Of a DNA stretch of 64,000 bases, positions 52,238 to 61,206 are shown in pieces. Position 1 is the stretch's first letter, and each line of letters starts with the position of its first letter. The notes beneath the pieces are model-generated. The model had not been told where the DNA came from. It did not search any database and saw only the letters and a program-made list of their open reading frames with translations. This DNA is from Saltatorellus ferox. Its GTDB lineage: Bacteria > Planctomycetota > UBA1135 > GCA-002686595. The position numbers and the translations under genes were made by a program. The DNA lies in NCBI GenBank assembly GCA_007751475.1, contig CP036434.1:7135524-7199523 (forward strand). The letters are read 5' to 3'.

Positions 52238-54892
52238 TCACTTGACCGGAGCATCGCCGAGCAACTCGCTCAGCAGCGGCTCCATCGCCTGCGCCCAGAT
52301 CGCTTGCCCCTTCGGACCCGGATGCAGGAAGTCCGGCATGATCTCCCTGTCGATCGTTTCGTCCTCCGTGAGGAAGTGCGCGGAAAGGTCCGCGAAGCGG
52401 ATTCGCTCGTCGCCCGCGAGGGCGGCCGCCGCCAGCTGGCCCGCAGCGTGGTTCGTCGCGCGGCGCGGGTTCGGCGTCTCTCCGTAGGGGAACGGGGCGA
52501 GCAGCAGGATCTGCGTGTTCGGCAGGAGCACGCGGATCGTCTTGCAGACGGCGACGATGCCCTCGGCCAGCTCCTCGGCGCTGTGGGCGGTCGGGAAGTT
52601 CACGCCGTCCGTGTTGTTCGTGCCGATCATCACCACCGCGACCTTCGGCGAGATCCCGTCGAGTTCGCCGTTCTGGAGGCGCCAGAGCACGTTCTCCGTG
52701 CGATCCCCGCTGAAGCCCAGGTTGAGCGCGCGGCGGCGGCCGTAGTACCTGTTCCATGTTTCGCGCGCGCCGGCGTCTTCCCACGCGTGCGTGATCGAGT
52801 CGCCGATGAACACCAGGTCCACGTCGCCCTTCGCGGCCAGCGCCCGCTTCTCCTGGTGACGGCCCCACCACCAGCCCCACTTGGGCATCGGCACGAGCGC
52901 AGTGTTGCGGTTCTCTCCCTCCTCGTTCCAGATCGTGCTGAAGCAGGACGCGGGGAGTCCTGCGCCGTTCATCAGGTTGCCTTCCGAGGTGTTGCTCCAG
53001 GCGTAGCGCGCCGCGACGGGCGCGGGGATCTGGGAGCAGTGAAGCACGACCTCCTCCTTCTCGAGCGTGGCCTCGGCGGGGAGGAAGATCCCGTCCGCGC
53101 CGGCCAGCTCGAAGGACGAGAGCTCCGTCCCAGGACGCACGCTCAGTCCGCCTTCCGCGTGATCGAAGGTCAGCCGTGCACGCTCGCCGTCGACCTGCAT
53201 CGAACGAAAGATCGGGCCAGAAACGGCCCCGACCTCTCTTCCATAGGTCCCCGCAAGCGCCACGTTCGCGAGCCGGAGCCCCACGTCCTGCTTGTTCTGG
53301 GGATGAATGTCATGGAGATTCCCGATGTCGCTGGTGACCACCATACCCACGTTCGGATGATCGAGCGTGCGGCGCTGGGCCTCGCGGACCCCCGTGCTGT
53401 CGGAACCCGGCCAGTAGAGAAACGGCGCGATCTGCGCGTAGTAGAACGGAAACGCCGGCTGCTTCCACGCCGAGCGCCAGCCCTCGATCATCGCGCGAAA
53501 GAGCGGCTCGTAGCGGCGCGGAGCCGTGGCGTTGGCCTCTCCCTGGTACCAGATCGCCCCCTGGATGCCGAACGGAACCAGAGGGTGAATCATCGCGTTG
53601 TAGAGGCTCGCGGGCGTCCCGTAGGCGCTGACGCCGAGAAGCTCCGGGCGCGGAGCCTGGGCCTTCACATCGCTGCTCACCCGATAGCGCCAGGGTCCTG
53701 CGAGTGACAGTCGTTCCCCGGGGGCGTCCGCGGCATACAGCGCCATCTGATCGGGCGAACCGAAGATCCCTCCCGGTCCGTCCTTGTCCAGAACGCGCAC
53801 TGTGACGACGACCGACTCGCCGCCCGCCGCCGAGGCGGGCACCGAGTAGCGCCGCGCCGCGTTCCAGACGTTCCCTTCGCCGACCTGCGTCTCCCCCACC
53901 CAGGTGCGGTCCTCGTCATCGATGGGGCCGAGTTCAAGCACGAGCTCCTTCCCGCGCCAGCCCTGCGGCAAGGACACGTTCTTGCGATACCAGACGACGC
54001 CGTCGAAGTCGCGCAGATCGGTCTCGCTCCAGTTCACCGGCAGGTCCATCGTGGCCCATTCGCTGTCATCGAGATCGGCCGAGTACCAGCGCGGTTCGCC
54101 GTAACCCGCGTCCTGCCGGGCGACCTCGGATTCCCACTCCGCGAGGCGAGCGCGGTTCATCGCCTCGACCTTCTCTGGCGCATCCGCAAGCAGTGCACGC
54201 TCCGCGAGCCGATCCTCGTATCCGTCCAGCCCCTCGAGGACGTCCGCCGGCGTCCAGGATTCGGCGGGTGTGCCGCCCCAGTTCGTGTGAATGAGCCCGA
54301 TCGGCACCCCGAGTTCGGCATTCAGCCGTCGCCCGAAGTAGTAGCCGACGGCGGAGAAGCCGCCCCAGTTTCCCTGGGCGATGGTGTCAGGCGAACAGAT
54401 CGTCCACGCGGCGCCCGGCGACAGCCGCTCGAGGGGCCGCGCGGAGACCGCCTGCGGAACGCGGAAGAGGCGAATACCAGGATGATCGGCGGCGGCAATT
54501 TCCCGCTCGGCATCGGCGGCGGCACCGACGCCCATTTCCATGTTGGATTGGCCGCTGCAAATCCAGACCTCGCCCACCAGCATGTCCTCCAGAACGATTC
54601 GATTCTGGCCCTCGATGGTGATCGAGTAGGGGCCACCGGGCTCGGGCAGCGGAATCTCCACGCGCCAGCGCCCTTCGTCGTCGGCGACGGCCTCCGCGGG
54701 CGCCGTTGTCCAGCTGCCGGTCACCGTCACGGCCTCCCCGGGCGCGGCCCAGCCCCAGATCGCTGCGGTCTCGCCCGCCTGTAGCACCCCGTGATTCCCG
54801 AGCACGGCGGGAAGCGTCACGTCCGCGAGGGCGAGACCCGTCGAGCCGAAGAGAGCACAGGCGAAGGAAGCGAAGAGTCGAGGATGATTCAT
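52238..54892 (-). CDS. Fused SASA acetylesterase + SGNH/GDSL esterase
   Basis: An 884-aa exported protein (signal peptide MNHPRLFASFACALFGSTGLALA) with two esterase units. The first ~640 residues are a sialate O-acetylesterase (SASA): ICSGQSNMEMG (GQSNM), WGGFSAVGYYFGRRL, LIHTNWGGTPAESW, IWYQGEANA. The last ~240 residues are an SGNH domain of the platelet-activating-factor-acetylhydrolase type: LVFIGDSITHAWED (block I), GFSGDRTENVLW (block II), MIGTNNTDG (block III), and DFLHPGPKGQAIWA with the D-x-x-H pair. Both catalytic sets look intact, so it should deacetylate polysaccharides through two active sites. The ATG at 54892 was chosen; 32 upstream codons are open. Confidence 0.88.
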   Translation of the reverse strand: MNHPRLFASFACALFGSTGLALADVTLPAVLGNHGVLQAGETAAIWGWAAPGEAVTVTGSWTTAPAEAVADDEGRWRVEIPLPEPGGPYSITIEGQNRIVLEDMLVGEVWICSGQSNMEMGVGAAADAEREIAAADHPGIRLFRVPQAVSARPLERLSPGAAWTICSPDTIAQGNWGGFSAVGYYFGRRLNAELGVPIGLIHTNWGGTPAESWTPADVLEGLDGYEDRLAERALLADAPEKVEAMNRARLAEWESEVARQDAGYGEPRWYSADLDDSEWATMDLPVNWSETDLRDFDGVVWYRKNVSLPQGWRGKELVLELGPIDDEDRTWVGETQVGEGNVWNAARRYSVPASAAGGESVVVTVRVLDKDGPGGIFGSPDQMALYAADAPGERLSLAGPWRYRVSSDVKAQAPRPELLGVSAYGTPASLYNAMIHPLVPFGIQGAIWYQGEANATAPRRYEPLFRAMIEGWRSAWKQPAFPFYYAQIAPFLYWPGSDSTGVREAQRRTLDHPNVGMVVTSDIGNLHDIHPQNKQDVGLRLANVALAGTYGREVGAVSGPIFRSMQVDGERARLTFDHAEGGLSVRPGTELSSFELAGADGIFLPAEATLEKEEVVLHCSQIPAPVAARYAWSNTSEGNLMNGAGLPASCFSTIWNEEGENRNTALVPMPKWGWWWGRHQEKRALAAKGDVDLVFIGDSITHAWEDAGARETWNRYYGRRRALNLGFSGDRTENVLWRLQNGELDGISPKVAVVMIGTNNTDGVNFPTAHSAEELAEGIVAVCKTIRVLLPNTQILLLAPFPYGETPNPRRATNHAAGQLAAAALAGDERIRFADLSAHFLTEDETIDREIMPDFLHPGPKGQAIWAQAMEPLLSELLGDAPVK

Positions 54893-55599
54893 GGTGAGGA
54901 CCGCAGTGCGGATTCCCGGAGAGGAGACCCAGGGAGAAGACTCAGCGAGGAGGCTCACCATGATGGACACCAGGACGCGGTGCCACAAGCTGTCCCCGTG
55001 TGGCGGAAGTCGACCTGGCTCGGGATCGCCTCGAAGTTCGGGTCTTCAGCAAAATCTGTGGGCCTGAATCGCACCAGTCCTGCGGCGAACAAGGAGCGCT
55101 GCGCCCCGAGTTGAGTCCTTTGGACTCTGGAACTCCTGCCAATGCAACCAAAGAAGCGGAGGAGGCGGGAGGGTCGAGGGAGCGCGGCGCCCCTGCGAGG
55201 GATGGAGGATTGGAAGTACGCGAGCTTGGGCCTGGCCTCCGCCTTGCGAGACAGAGGCAAGAAGTCGAGTCGCGGAGGCGAAGAGTGGAAGTCGCGGAAC
55301 CGTTCCGCCACGGGTCGCCGCGGAGGCGCGAGCTACGCCTGGAGAACCCCGGCGACAAGCGGGAGGTCGTGGATCGTGAGCAGTCCCTTCTGCCCCCCTT
55401 CATCCATCCCTCCCAAGGCCGCCGCGCCTCCCAAGCTCCCGCTCCTTTCGCTTCCTTGGTTGTATTGGTAGCCGCCCAGCAGCCCAATAGCCCCAAGCCC
55501 TTGTCAGTCAGATGACTGAGGCGCATCCGTCCCACAGATTCCTCCAAAGACCCCCAACGTGAGTGACAGCCACCTTTGCCCGCGCGTTACAAGACACCC
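54893..55599. other. 0.7-kb gene-free stretch with long imperfect inverted repeats
   Basis: No convincing gene. About 75 bases at 55139-55211 (starting near CCAATGCAACCAAAGAAGCG) match the reverse complement of 55395-55470 with scattered differences, an imperfect inverted pair about 185 bases apart. A small perfect hairpin (GAGTCC/GGACTC) lies at 55113-55127. Both strands carry open frames, but none has protein-like composition. It may be a decayed mobile element or a structured RNA; the promoter for the HlyD operon must also be here. Confidence 0.6.
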
Positions 55600-56589
55600 A
55601 TGGCAAAGAGTACCAGGCGATTCGCCGGCGTCCTGCTCACGGGTCTCGCAGTCGTCCAGGCGCTGACCTCCTGCGCGAAGGAAGACGTCCGCTACTACCA
55701 GGGCTACGTCGAGGGTGAGTACGTCTATCTCGCCTCCCCCCTCGGAGGGGAGCTGAAGGAGCTGGCCGTTGCGCGGGGTCAGACGGTGGAAGCGGGCGAA
55801 GTGCTGTTCCGGCTCGATCCCAATCCGGAAGCGCTCGAGGCATCGGAAACGAAACAGCGACTCGATCAGGCCCGAGCGAAGCTCGCGGACATGAACAAGG
55901 GCCAGCGCCCCTCGGAGATCGCCGCGATCGACGCGCGGCTCGCCAGCGCGCGCGCGGCCCTCGAGCAGGCCGAGCACGACTACGACCGGCGCAAGAAGCT
56001 TCGGGACGAAGGGCACGCGGACGCCGTCTCCGCGTCGGAGCTCGAGCGCTTCCGGACGGCGCGCGACGTGGCGGCCTCTGAAGTCGCGATGCTCGCTGCC
56101 GAACTCGAAACCGCGAAGCTCGGCGGGCGACCGGATGCCGTCGCGGCCGCCGAGAACGAGGTCGGCGCGCTCGGCGTTCGGGTGCAGGAACTCGAATGGA
56201 AAGTGGAGCAGAAGCAGGGCGTCGCCCCCGCGGGTGGCATCGTCCAGGACACGCTCTATCGCGTCGGCGAATTCGTGGGCGCCGGGCGCCCGGTGATCTC
56301 GATGCTCCCGCCAGAGAACGTGAAGATTCGCTTCTTCGTCCCCGAGTCGCTTCTGCCGACGATCGCCGCAGGGGACCGCGTGGAGGTCAGGCTCGACGGA
56401 GTGGAGGCGAGCCTCCCCGCCACGATCTCGTTCCTGTCGACGGAGTCGGAGTTCACGCCACCCGTGATCTACAGCAAGGAGAACCGCGCGAAGCTTGTCT
56501 ACCGGATCGAGGCCACACCGGACGCCGGAAGGGTGAACCGCCTGCGTCCCGGTCAGCCGCTCGAGGTCTACCTGGACGGGTCGCAGTGA
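55600..56589 (+). CDS. HlyD-family periplasmic adaptor (lipoprotein)
   Basis: A 329-aa membrane-fusion protein. The N-terminus ends in a lipobox LTSC (Cys25), so it is a lipoprotein. Biotinyl-lipoyl-like strands (LASPLGGELKELAVARGQTVEAGEVLFRLD) flank a helical hairpin (about 90-200, EASETKQRLDQARAKLADMNKG and EQAEHDYDRRKKL), then beta-barrel parts (VAPAGGIVQDTLYRVGEFVGAGRPVISML, KLVYRIEATPD). The start was set at the ATG 55600, in preference to a TTG at 55576. It feeds a following ABC ATPase and permease, as in YbhG-YbhF-YbhSR type exporters. Confidence 0.9.
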   Translation: MAKSTRRFAGVLLTGLAVVQALTSCAKEDVRYYQGYVEGEYVYLASPLGGELKELAVARGQTVEAGEVLFRLDPNPEALEASETKQRLDQARAKLADMNKGQRPSEIAAIDARLASARAALEQAEHDYDRRKKLRDEGHADAVSASELERFRTARDVAASEVAMLAAELETAKLGGRPDAVAAAENEVGALGVRVQELEWKVEQKQGVAPAGGIVQDTLYRVGEFVGAGRPVISMLPPENVKIRFFVPESLLPTIAAGDRVEVRLDGVEASLPATISFLSTESEFTPPVIYSKENRAKLVYRIEATPDAGRVNRLRPGQPLEVYLDGSQ

Positions 56590-57521
56590 GATCACCGGAC
56601 ACCCCGCCCAGCATCGACGTCACGGGGATCACCAAGATCTTCGGGAGCAAGACGGTCGTCGACAGGATCTCGATGCGCGTCCTGCCCGGCGAGATCTACG
56701 GCTTCCTCGGGCCGAACGGCTCCGGCAAGACGACCTTCCTGCGCATGCTGTGCGGGCTCCTCAAGCCAGACGCGGGATCAGGCACCTGCCTCGGATTCGA
56801 CATCCTGAAGGAGCCGCGCGAGATCAAGCGGCGCGTCGGCTACATGACCCAGCGGTTCAGCTACTACGAGGACCTCAGCATCCGTGAGAACCTCGACTTC
56901 GTCGGCCGCATGTACGGGATTCCGAAGCGGCGCCAGGCCGTGGACGAAGCGCTGGAGCGGCTAAATCTGAAGGATCGCCAGAAGCAGCTCGCGGGCCAGC
57001 TCTCGGGCGGCTGGAAGCAGCGGCTCGCGCTGGCTGCGTGCATGCTCCACGATCCCGAGCTTTTGCTCCTCGACGAGCCGACCGCGGGCGTCGATCCGAG
57101 CGCGCGGCGCGAGTTCTGGGAGGAGATCCACCAGCTCGCCGCGCGGGGCCTGACCGTGCTGATCACCACGCACTACATGGACGAGGCCGAGCGCTGTCAC
57201 CGCCTGGCCTACATCGCTTCCGGTCATCTCATGGCGGAGGGCACGGTGGCGGAGGTCGTCGAAGGCGCGCGCCTGGTCACCTACGAGATATCGGGGGGGA
57301 ACCAGCCCGAACTCGCCGCGAGGCTGCGTGCCTCGGACGCGATCACCCAGGCCGTCGCGTTCGGGAGCAGTCTTCACGTGAGCGGTAGCAACCGGCAACT
57401 GATGGAGGCCGTACTCGGCCACGCGCTCGACCCGGACCACCGCTGGAAGGAGATCCCCTCCGAGCTGGAGCACGTGTTCATCGACCTGATGCGCAAGGAG
57501 CGCGAGGAGAACAAGCCATGA
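56586..57521 (+). CDS. ABC-2 exporter ATPase
   Basis: A 311-aa ABC protein. Walker A GPNGSGKTTF, Q-loop MTQRFSYYEDLS, signature LSGGWKQRLALA, Walker B LLLLDEPTAGVDP, switch His TTHYMDEAERC. The start is GTG at 56586, overlapping the HlyD stop (GTGA). The last 60 residues form a C-terminal regulatory-like tail. It energises export of an unknown substrate (drug, lipid or polysaccharide) with the adjacent permease. Confidence 0.93.
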   Translation: MRSPDTPPSIDVTGITKIFGSKTVVDRISMRVLPGEIYGFLGPNGSGKTTFLRMLCGLLKPDAGSGTCLGFDILKEPREIKRRVGYMTQRFSYYEDLSIRENLDFVGRMYGIPKRRQAVDEALERLNLKDRQKQLAGQLSGGWKQRLALAACMLHDPELLLLDEPTAGVDPSARREFWEEIHQLAARGLTVLITTHYMDEAERCHRLAYIASGHLMAEGTVAEVVEGARLVTYEISGGNQPELAARLRASDAITQAVAFGSSLHVSGSNRQLMEAVLGHALDPDHRWKEIPSELEHVFIDLMRKEREENKP

Positions 57522-58651
57522 CGTTTTTCTCGCTCGCTCGATTCGTCGCGGTCGCCTCGAAGGAGTTTCTCCAGATGCGCCGCGACCGACTTACCTTCGC
57601 CATGGTGCTCGGGATCCCCTTGATGCAGCTGATCGTCTTCGGGTTCGCCATCAACTCGGACCCGCGCCACCTGCCGACCGCCCTCCTGATCCAGGACCAC
57701 AGCCCGTTCTCCCGCGGCCTCACCCGAGCCATGGAGAACAGCACGTACTTCGACGTCACGGAGGTGATCTCCACCGAAGCCGAAGCCCACGACCTGATCC
57801 AGCGCGGCAGCGTCCAGTTCGTCGTCCAGGTTCCCGTAGACTTCGCGCGCGACCTCCTGCGCGGCGACCGCCCGCAGCTCCTCGTCGAGGCTGACGCCAC
57901 CGACCCGGCGGCGACGAGCAACGCGCTCGCCTCGGTCCAGACGCTCCTGGACCGTGTCCTCGCCCAGGAGCTCCGCGGTCCCAACGAATGGCTCCGGAGC
58001 CAGCCACCCGCGGTCGATCTCGTGGTCCACGCCGCCTACAACCCCGAGCGTATCAGTCAGTACAACATCGTTCCGGGCCTGATGGGCGTCGTCCTCACGA
58101 TGACGATGGTGATCATCACCGCGCTCGCCATCACACGCGAGAGCGAGCGCGGCACGATGGAGAATTTGCTCTCGACGCCCGTCCGTGCGCTCGAGGTCAC
58201 GCTCGGGAAGATCATCCCCTACGTGCTGATGGGCTACTTCCAGGCGGGCCTCATCCTCGTGGCGGCGCGCTTCCTTTTCGACGTACCGATGGTGGGCAGC
58301 ATCCCGCTGCTTCTCGCCGTCATGATGATCTTCATCATCGCGAACCTCGCCGTCGGCATCACGTTCTCGACCATCGCGCGCAACCAGCTCCAGGCGATGC
58401 AGATGGCGTTCTTCTTCTTCTTGCCCTCGATTCTGCTCTCGGGGTTCATGTTCCCGTTCCGCGGGATGCCGGTGTGGGCCCAGCACATCGGTGAGGTGCT
58501 CCCCCTGACCCACTTCCTCAGGATCACGCGCGGGATCCTGCTGAAAGGGAGCGACCTGTCGATGATCCGCCCCGAGATCGGGCCTATGGCGCTCTTCGCC
58601 GCCGTGGTGCTGCTCATCGGCCTGAAGCGCTTCCGCCAGACCCTCGACTGA
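57518..58651 (+). CDS. ABC-2-type export permease
   Basis: A 377-aa membrane protein of the YhhJ/YbhR type. An N-terminal helix (LTFAMVLGIPLMQLIVFGFAI) is followed by a ~150-aa extracytoplasmic domain. At least five more helices follow (YNIVPGLMGVVLTMTMVIITALAI, LGKIIPYVLMGYFQAGLILVAARFLF, IPLLLAVMMIFIIANLAVGITFSTIA, AFFFFLPSILLSGFMFPF, IGPMALFAAVVLLIGLKRF). The ABC-2 signature ITRESERGTMENLLSTPVRALEVTLGK is visible. Its ATG overlaps the ATPase stop (ATGA). The HlyD-ATPase-permease set is a complete exporter; no outer-membrane TolC-like gene is in the window. Confidence 0.92.
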   Translation: MTFFSLARFVAVASKEFLQMRRDRLTFAMVLGIPLMQLIVFGFAINSDPRHLPTALLIQDHSPFSRGLTRAMENSTYFDVTEVISTEAEAHDLIQRGSVQFVVQVPVDFARDLLRGDRPQLLVEADATDPAATSNALASVQTLLDRVLAQELRGPNEWLRSQPPAVDLVVHAAYNPERISQYNIVPGLMGVVLTMTMVIITALAITRESERGTMENLLSTPVRALEVTLGKIIPYVLMGYFQAGLILVAARFLFDVPMVGSIPLLLAVMMIFIIANLAVGITFSTIARNQLQAMQMAFFFFLPSILLSGFMFPFRGMPVWAQHIGEVLPLTHFLRITRGILLKGSDLSMIRPEIGPMALFAAVVLLIGLKRFRQTLD

Positions 58652-58740
58652 CGCGCCGCGCACCGAAATCGGGTCGCTCAGGGGACTTTACCGGACCCAT
58701 GTGAGGCGCATCGATCGCGCCTTGCGCAATTGGCTCTGCC

Positions 58741-59754
58741 ATGGCCACCCAACCACTCACCCGCGCGCTTCCCCGCGCCCTCTTCGCACTGATCGCCTCC
58801 ACCCTCGCCCTCGGACTGCTCACGTCGTGGAAGGCACCCGGGTACGAAATCGAAGAGAGCGAGCTGGGCTCGCTTCCTGCGGATGGCAGCTGGCTTCGCA
58901 TCCGCGAAATCTACCCGGGCACGACGGCCGTTTCGCCCGAAGGACTGTCCGGTAAGGTCGTGTCCTGTCGAAGAAAGAGCTGGAGGTTCCCCGACCTCTT
59001 CGCGAACGTCACGTACCTGCTGACCCTCGAACACCCGGGGATGCGCCCGCGCGCAGCGTTCCTGCCAGCAGGCACGCACGGGGCAGGAAACCACAGGATT
59101 CGGTTCTCCGATCAGCTGCCCGGATGGGTCACCTTCCAGCTCAGCCTCTCCGGCGCTGTCCCTGAGATGGGTACGGAGGTCCTCGTGCATCTCATTCCCG
59201 AGGGACAGCCGGGCGAGCCAAAGAACGCCGCGTCGAAGCGCTGTGACTTCCTGTGCCGCGGGGTTCTCGGCGAAGGCGCCGCCTGGGGGCTCGCGCCCGA
59301 GGGCCGCTACCTCGTGCAGGCGAAGCTCAAGCGTGACGGGGGCCACGTGCTGGCCGCCACCTCGCCACTCAAGAACGTCGTCGAGCTCAACGCTTCCAGG
59401 CCGCCCGTCGTGAACGTGCCGCTGCTCCCCGCAGGCGCGCTCGCAGTGGAGGCGTGCGTCCCGCGCGCTCCCGGCGAGCCCTTCGACATCGACACCTTCA
59501 AGATCGAGGTCAGACGCGTCAGCCCGGGGCGCCAGCGGTCCTGGAAGACGATGACACTCCATGCTTCCACGGAGCGTGGAACGTTCGCCAGGCCGAGCCG
59601 TCGCCTCCCCGAGAAGCTCTACCTCATCGGCGCCACGCTCGAACCCGGCGAGTACCGGGTTCGCGCGTCCTTCGGCCAGCGAACGTCAGCAGAGGCCACC
59701 GTTCGCGTCCTGCCGCGCGAGCAAGCCACCTGCGCCCTGAAGTGGCCGCAGTAG
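58741..59754 (+). CDS. Secreted hypothetical protein, 337 aa
   Basis: A signal peptide or anchor (LPRALFALIASTLALGLLTSWKAPG) and a beta-rich body without a recognised domain. Notable parts are RIREIYPGTTAVSPEGLSG, FPDLFANVTYLLTLEHPGMRPRAAFLPAG, GWVTFQLSLSGAVPEMG, PKNAASKRCDFLCRGVLG (two Cys that may form a disulfide) and GEYRVRASFGQRTSAEATVRVL, which resembles a carboxypeptidase-regulatory strand pair. It lies 89 bases after the export operon on the same strand. Function unknown. Confidence 0.55.
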   Translation: MATQPLTRALPRALFALIASTLALGLLTSWKAPGYEIEESELGSLPADGSWLRIREIYPGTTAVSPEGLSGKVVSCRRKSWRFPDLFANVTYLLTLEHPGMRPRAAFLPAGTHGAGNHRIRFSDQLPGWVTFQLSLSGAVPEMGTEVLVHLIPEGQPGEPKNAASKRCDFLCRGVLGEGAAWGLAPEGRYLVQAKLKRDGGHVLAATSPLKNVVELNASRPPVVNVPLLPAGALAVEACVPRAPGEPFDIDTFKIEVRRVSPGRQRSWKTMTLHASTERGTFARPSRRLPEKLYLIGATLEPGEYRVRASFGQRTSAEATVRVLPREQATCALKWPQ

Positions 59755-59804
59755 CGGGGGGAAGGGGGATCTGATCCTTCGAGCAAGCCCGAAGGCCGTC
59801 CGCT

Positions 59805-60494
59805 ATGGTCTTGATCATGAAGTATGGCCCCTTCGAACTTCAGCCTGAGGACTTCTTGCCGCTCGACTTCACCGAGGTCGAGCGTGACGTGTTCGTGACG
59901 CCCTTCCTCGGGGCCGAAGGCGCCGAGCGAGTCCTGCTCGAGGTCGATCGCCGTGAGCGGAAGCGCGCGACCGCGTCGGAGCGCGCGCACCGCCAGCCCA
60001 GCTCCATGCACGACCACGGGGTCTCTCTGCAGAGCCTCGGCATGGAAGCCCTGGTCGACGACCTCCTCGCGCGATCGCCGGGGCTTCGGGACCTCTTGGC
60101 GCGGCGCTTCGGCTCCGTCGGCGGCGACTCCATCGACGGGCACTACAGCTACCTCGTCGACTACGGCCGGAGCGGCGACGAGGACCTCGGCTTCCACGTG
60201 GACGACAGTGAGGTGACCCTGAACCTGTGCCTCGGCGAGACCTTCAGCGGCTCGGAACTCGTGATGCTGGGCCGCCGGTGCGACGAGCACCGGCAGACGC
60301 CGGTTCGGTCCGGCGAGACCGTCGAAATCCTGCACGAGCCGGGGTTTCTCGTGGTCCACGCGGGTCGCCACCGGCACCGGGTCGACCCGATACGGACAGG
60401 CAGACGCAGGAATCTGATCGCCTGGCTTCGAAGTTCGAGCTATCGGGGCCTCGATTCGTCCCCCGCGTGCCCGGACTGGTGTGGTTGGCCCTGA
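59805..60494 (+). CDS. 2-oxoglutarate/Fe(II)-dependent oxygenase-like protein
   Basis: A 229-aa double-stranded beta-helix protein. The facial triad and 2-oxoglutarate site are visible: SYLVDYGRSGDEDLGFHVDDSEVTLNLCLGE (HxD), GSELVMLGRR, then GFLVVHAGRHRHRVDPIRTGRRRNLIAWL, with the distal His and Arg. This layout is close to prolyl-4-hydroxylase-like (PKHD) enzymes such as eukaryotic OGFOD proteins. The substrate is unknown. An alternative ATG is at residue 5 (MKYGPF). Confidence 0.78.
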   Translation: MVLIMKYGPFELQPEDFLPLDFTEVERDVFVTPFLGAEGAERVLLEVDRRERKRATASERAHRQPSSMHDHGVSLQSLGMEALVDDLLARSPGLRDLLARRFGSVGGDSIDGHYSYLVDYGRSGDEDLGFHVDDSEVTLNLCLGETFSGSELVMLGRRCDEHRQTPVRSGETVEILHEPGFLVVHAGRHRHRVDPIRTGRRRNLIAWLRSSSYRGLDSSPACPDWCGWP

Positions 60495-60531
60495 GACACG
60501 CCGTCGCGCGAAGCCTGCTATGCTCTGAACG

Positions 60532-61206
60532 ATGCGAGTCCTGGTTGTCGAAGACTACGATCCCCTGAGGGTGGCGCTGAAGAAGGCGCTGACCGAGGCT
60601 GGCTATGCCGTCGTGACCGAGTCGGACGGAGCAGCAGCGCTGGAACTCCTCCTCTCCCGACCGTTCGACGTCGTCGTGCTCGACCTCATGCTGCCGGGCC
60701 TGGACGGGATCGAGGTCCTGCGGCGCATCCGCGCGGAGAAGCTCGACGCGCACGTGCTGATCCTCACCGCGCGGGACACCGTCGACGACAGGATCACGGG
60801 GCTCGACTCCGGCGCAGACGACTACCTGGTGAAACCCTTCGAGATGAAGGAGCTACTGGCGAGAACACGCGCGCTCGTGCGCCGCAAGTACGACCAGAAG
60901 GACACCAAGGTGACCGTCGGCGACGTGGAGATCGACACCGCGGGCCGCCACGTTCAGGTCGCGGGCGAGCCCGTCGTGCTCACGGCGCGCGAGTACGCGC
61001 TGCTGGAATACCTCGCGCTGCGCAAGGGCCAGATCGTCACCCGTGACGAGATCGGGGACCACCTCTACTACAACGGACGTCCGTCCTCCAGCAACGTGAT
61101 CGACGTCTACATGGGCTACCTCCGGCGAAAGCTCGAAGGCGGCGGTAGGCCCAAGATCCTGCACACGAAGCGGGGCCAGGGCTATCTACTCGGAGTCGTG
61201 GATTGA
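60532..61206 (+). CDS. OmpR-family response regulator
   Basis: A 224-aa two-domain regulator. Receiver: acidic pair VVEDYD, phospho-Asp51 (VVVLDLMLPG), Thr in ILTARD and Lys in YLVKPFE. Winged helix: VVLTAREYALLEYLALRKGQIVTRDEI, VIDVYMGYLRRKL, ILHTKRGQGYLL, the OmpR/PhoB DNA-binding unit. Its stop overlaps a TTG start of the next gene (TTGA), coupling it to the sensor module. It should control target genes upon phosphorylation by the downstream kinase. Confidence 0.95.
   Translation: MRVLVVEDYDPLRVALKKALTEAGYAVVTESDGAAALELLLSRPFDVVVLDLMLPGLDGIEVLRRIRAEKLDAHVLILTARDTVDDRITGLDSGADDYLVKPFEMKELLARTRALVRRKYDQKDTKVTVGDVEIDTAGRHVQVAGEPVVLTAREYALLEYLALRKGQIVTRDEIGDHLYYNGRPSSSNVIDVYMGYLRRKLEGGGRPKILHTKRGQGYLLGVVD

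Noticed and set aside
55000..55515. Plus-strand 171-codon and minus-strand 201-codon frames in the gene-free stretch
   Set aside because: Composition is arginine/glutamate or serine-biased and not protein-like, and the frames overlap the inverted repeats.
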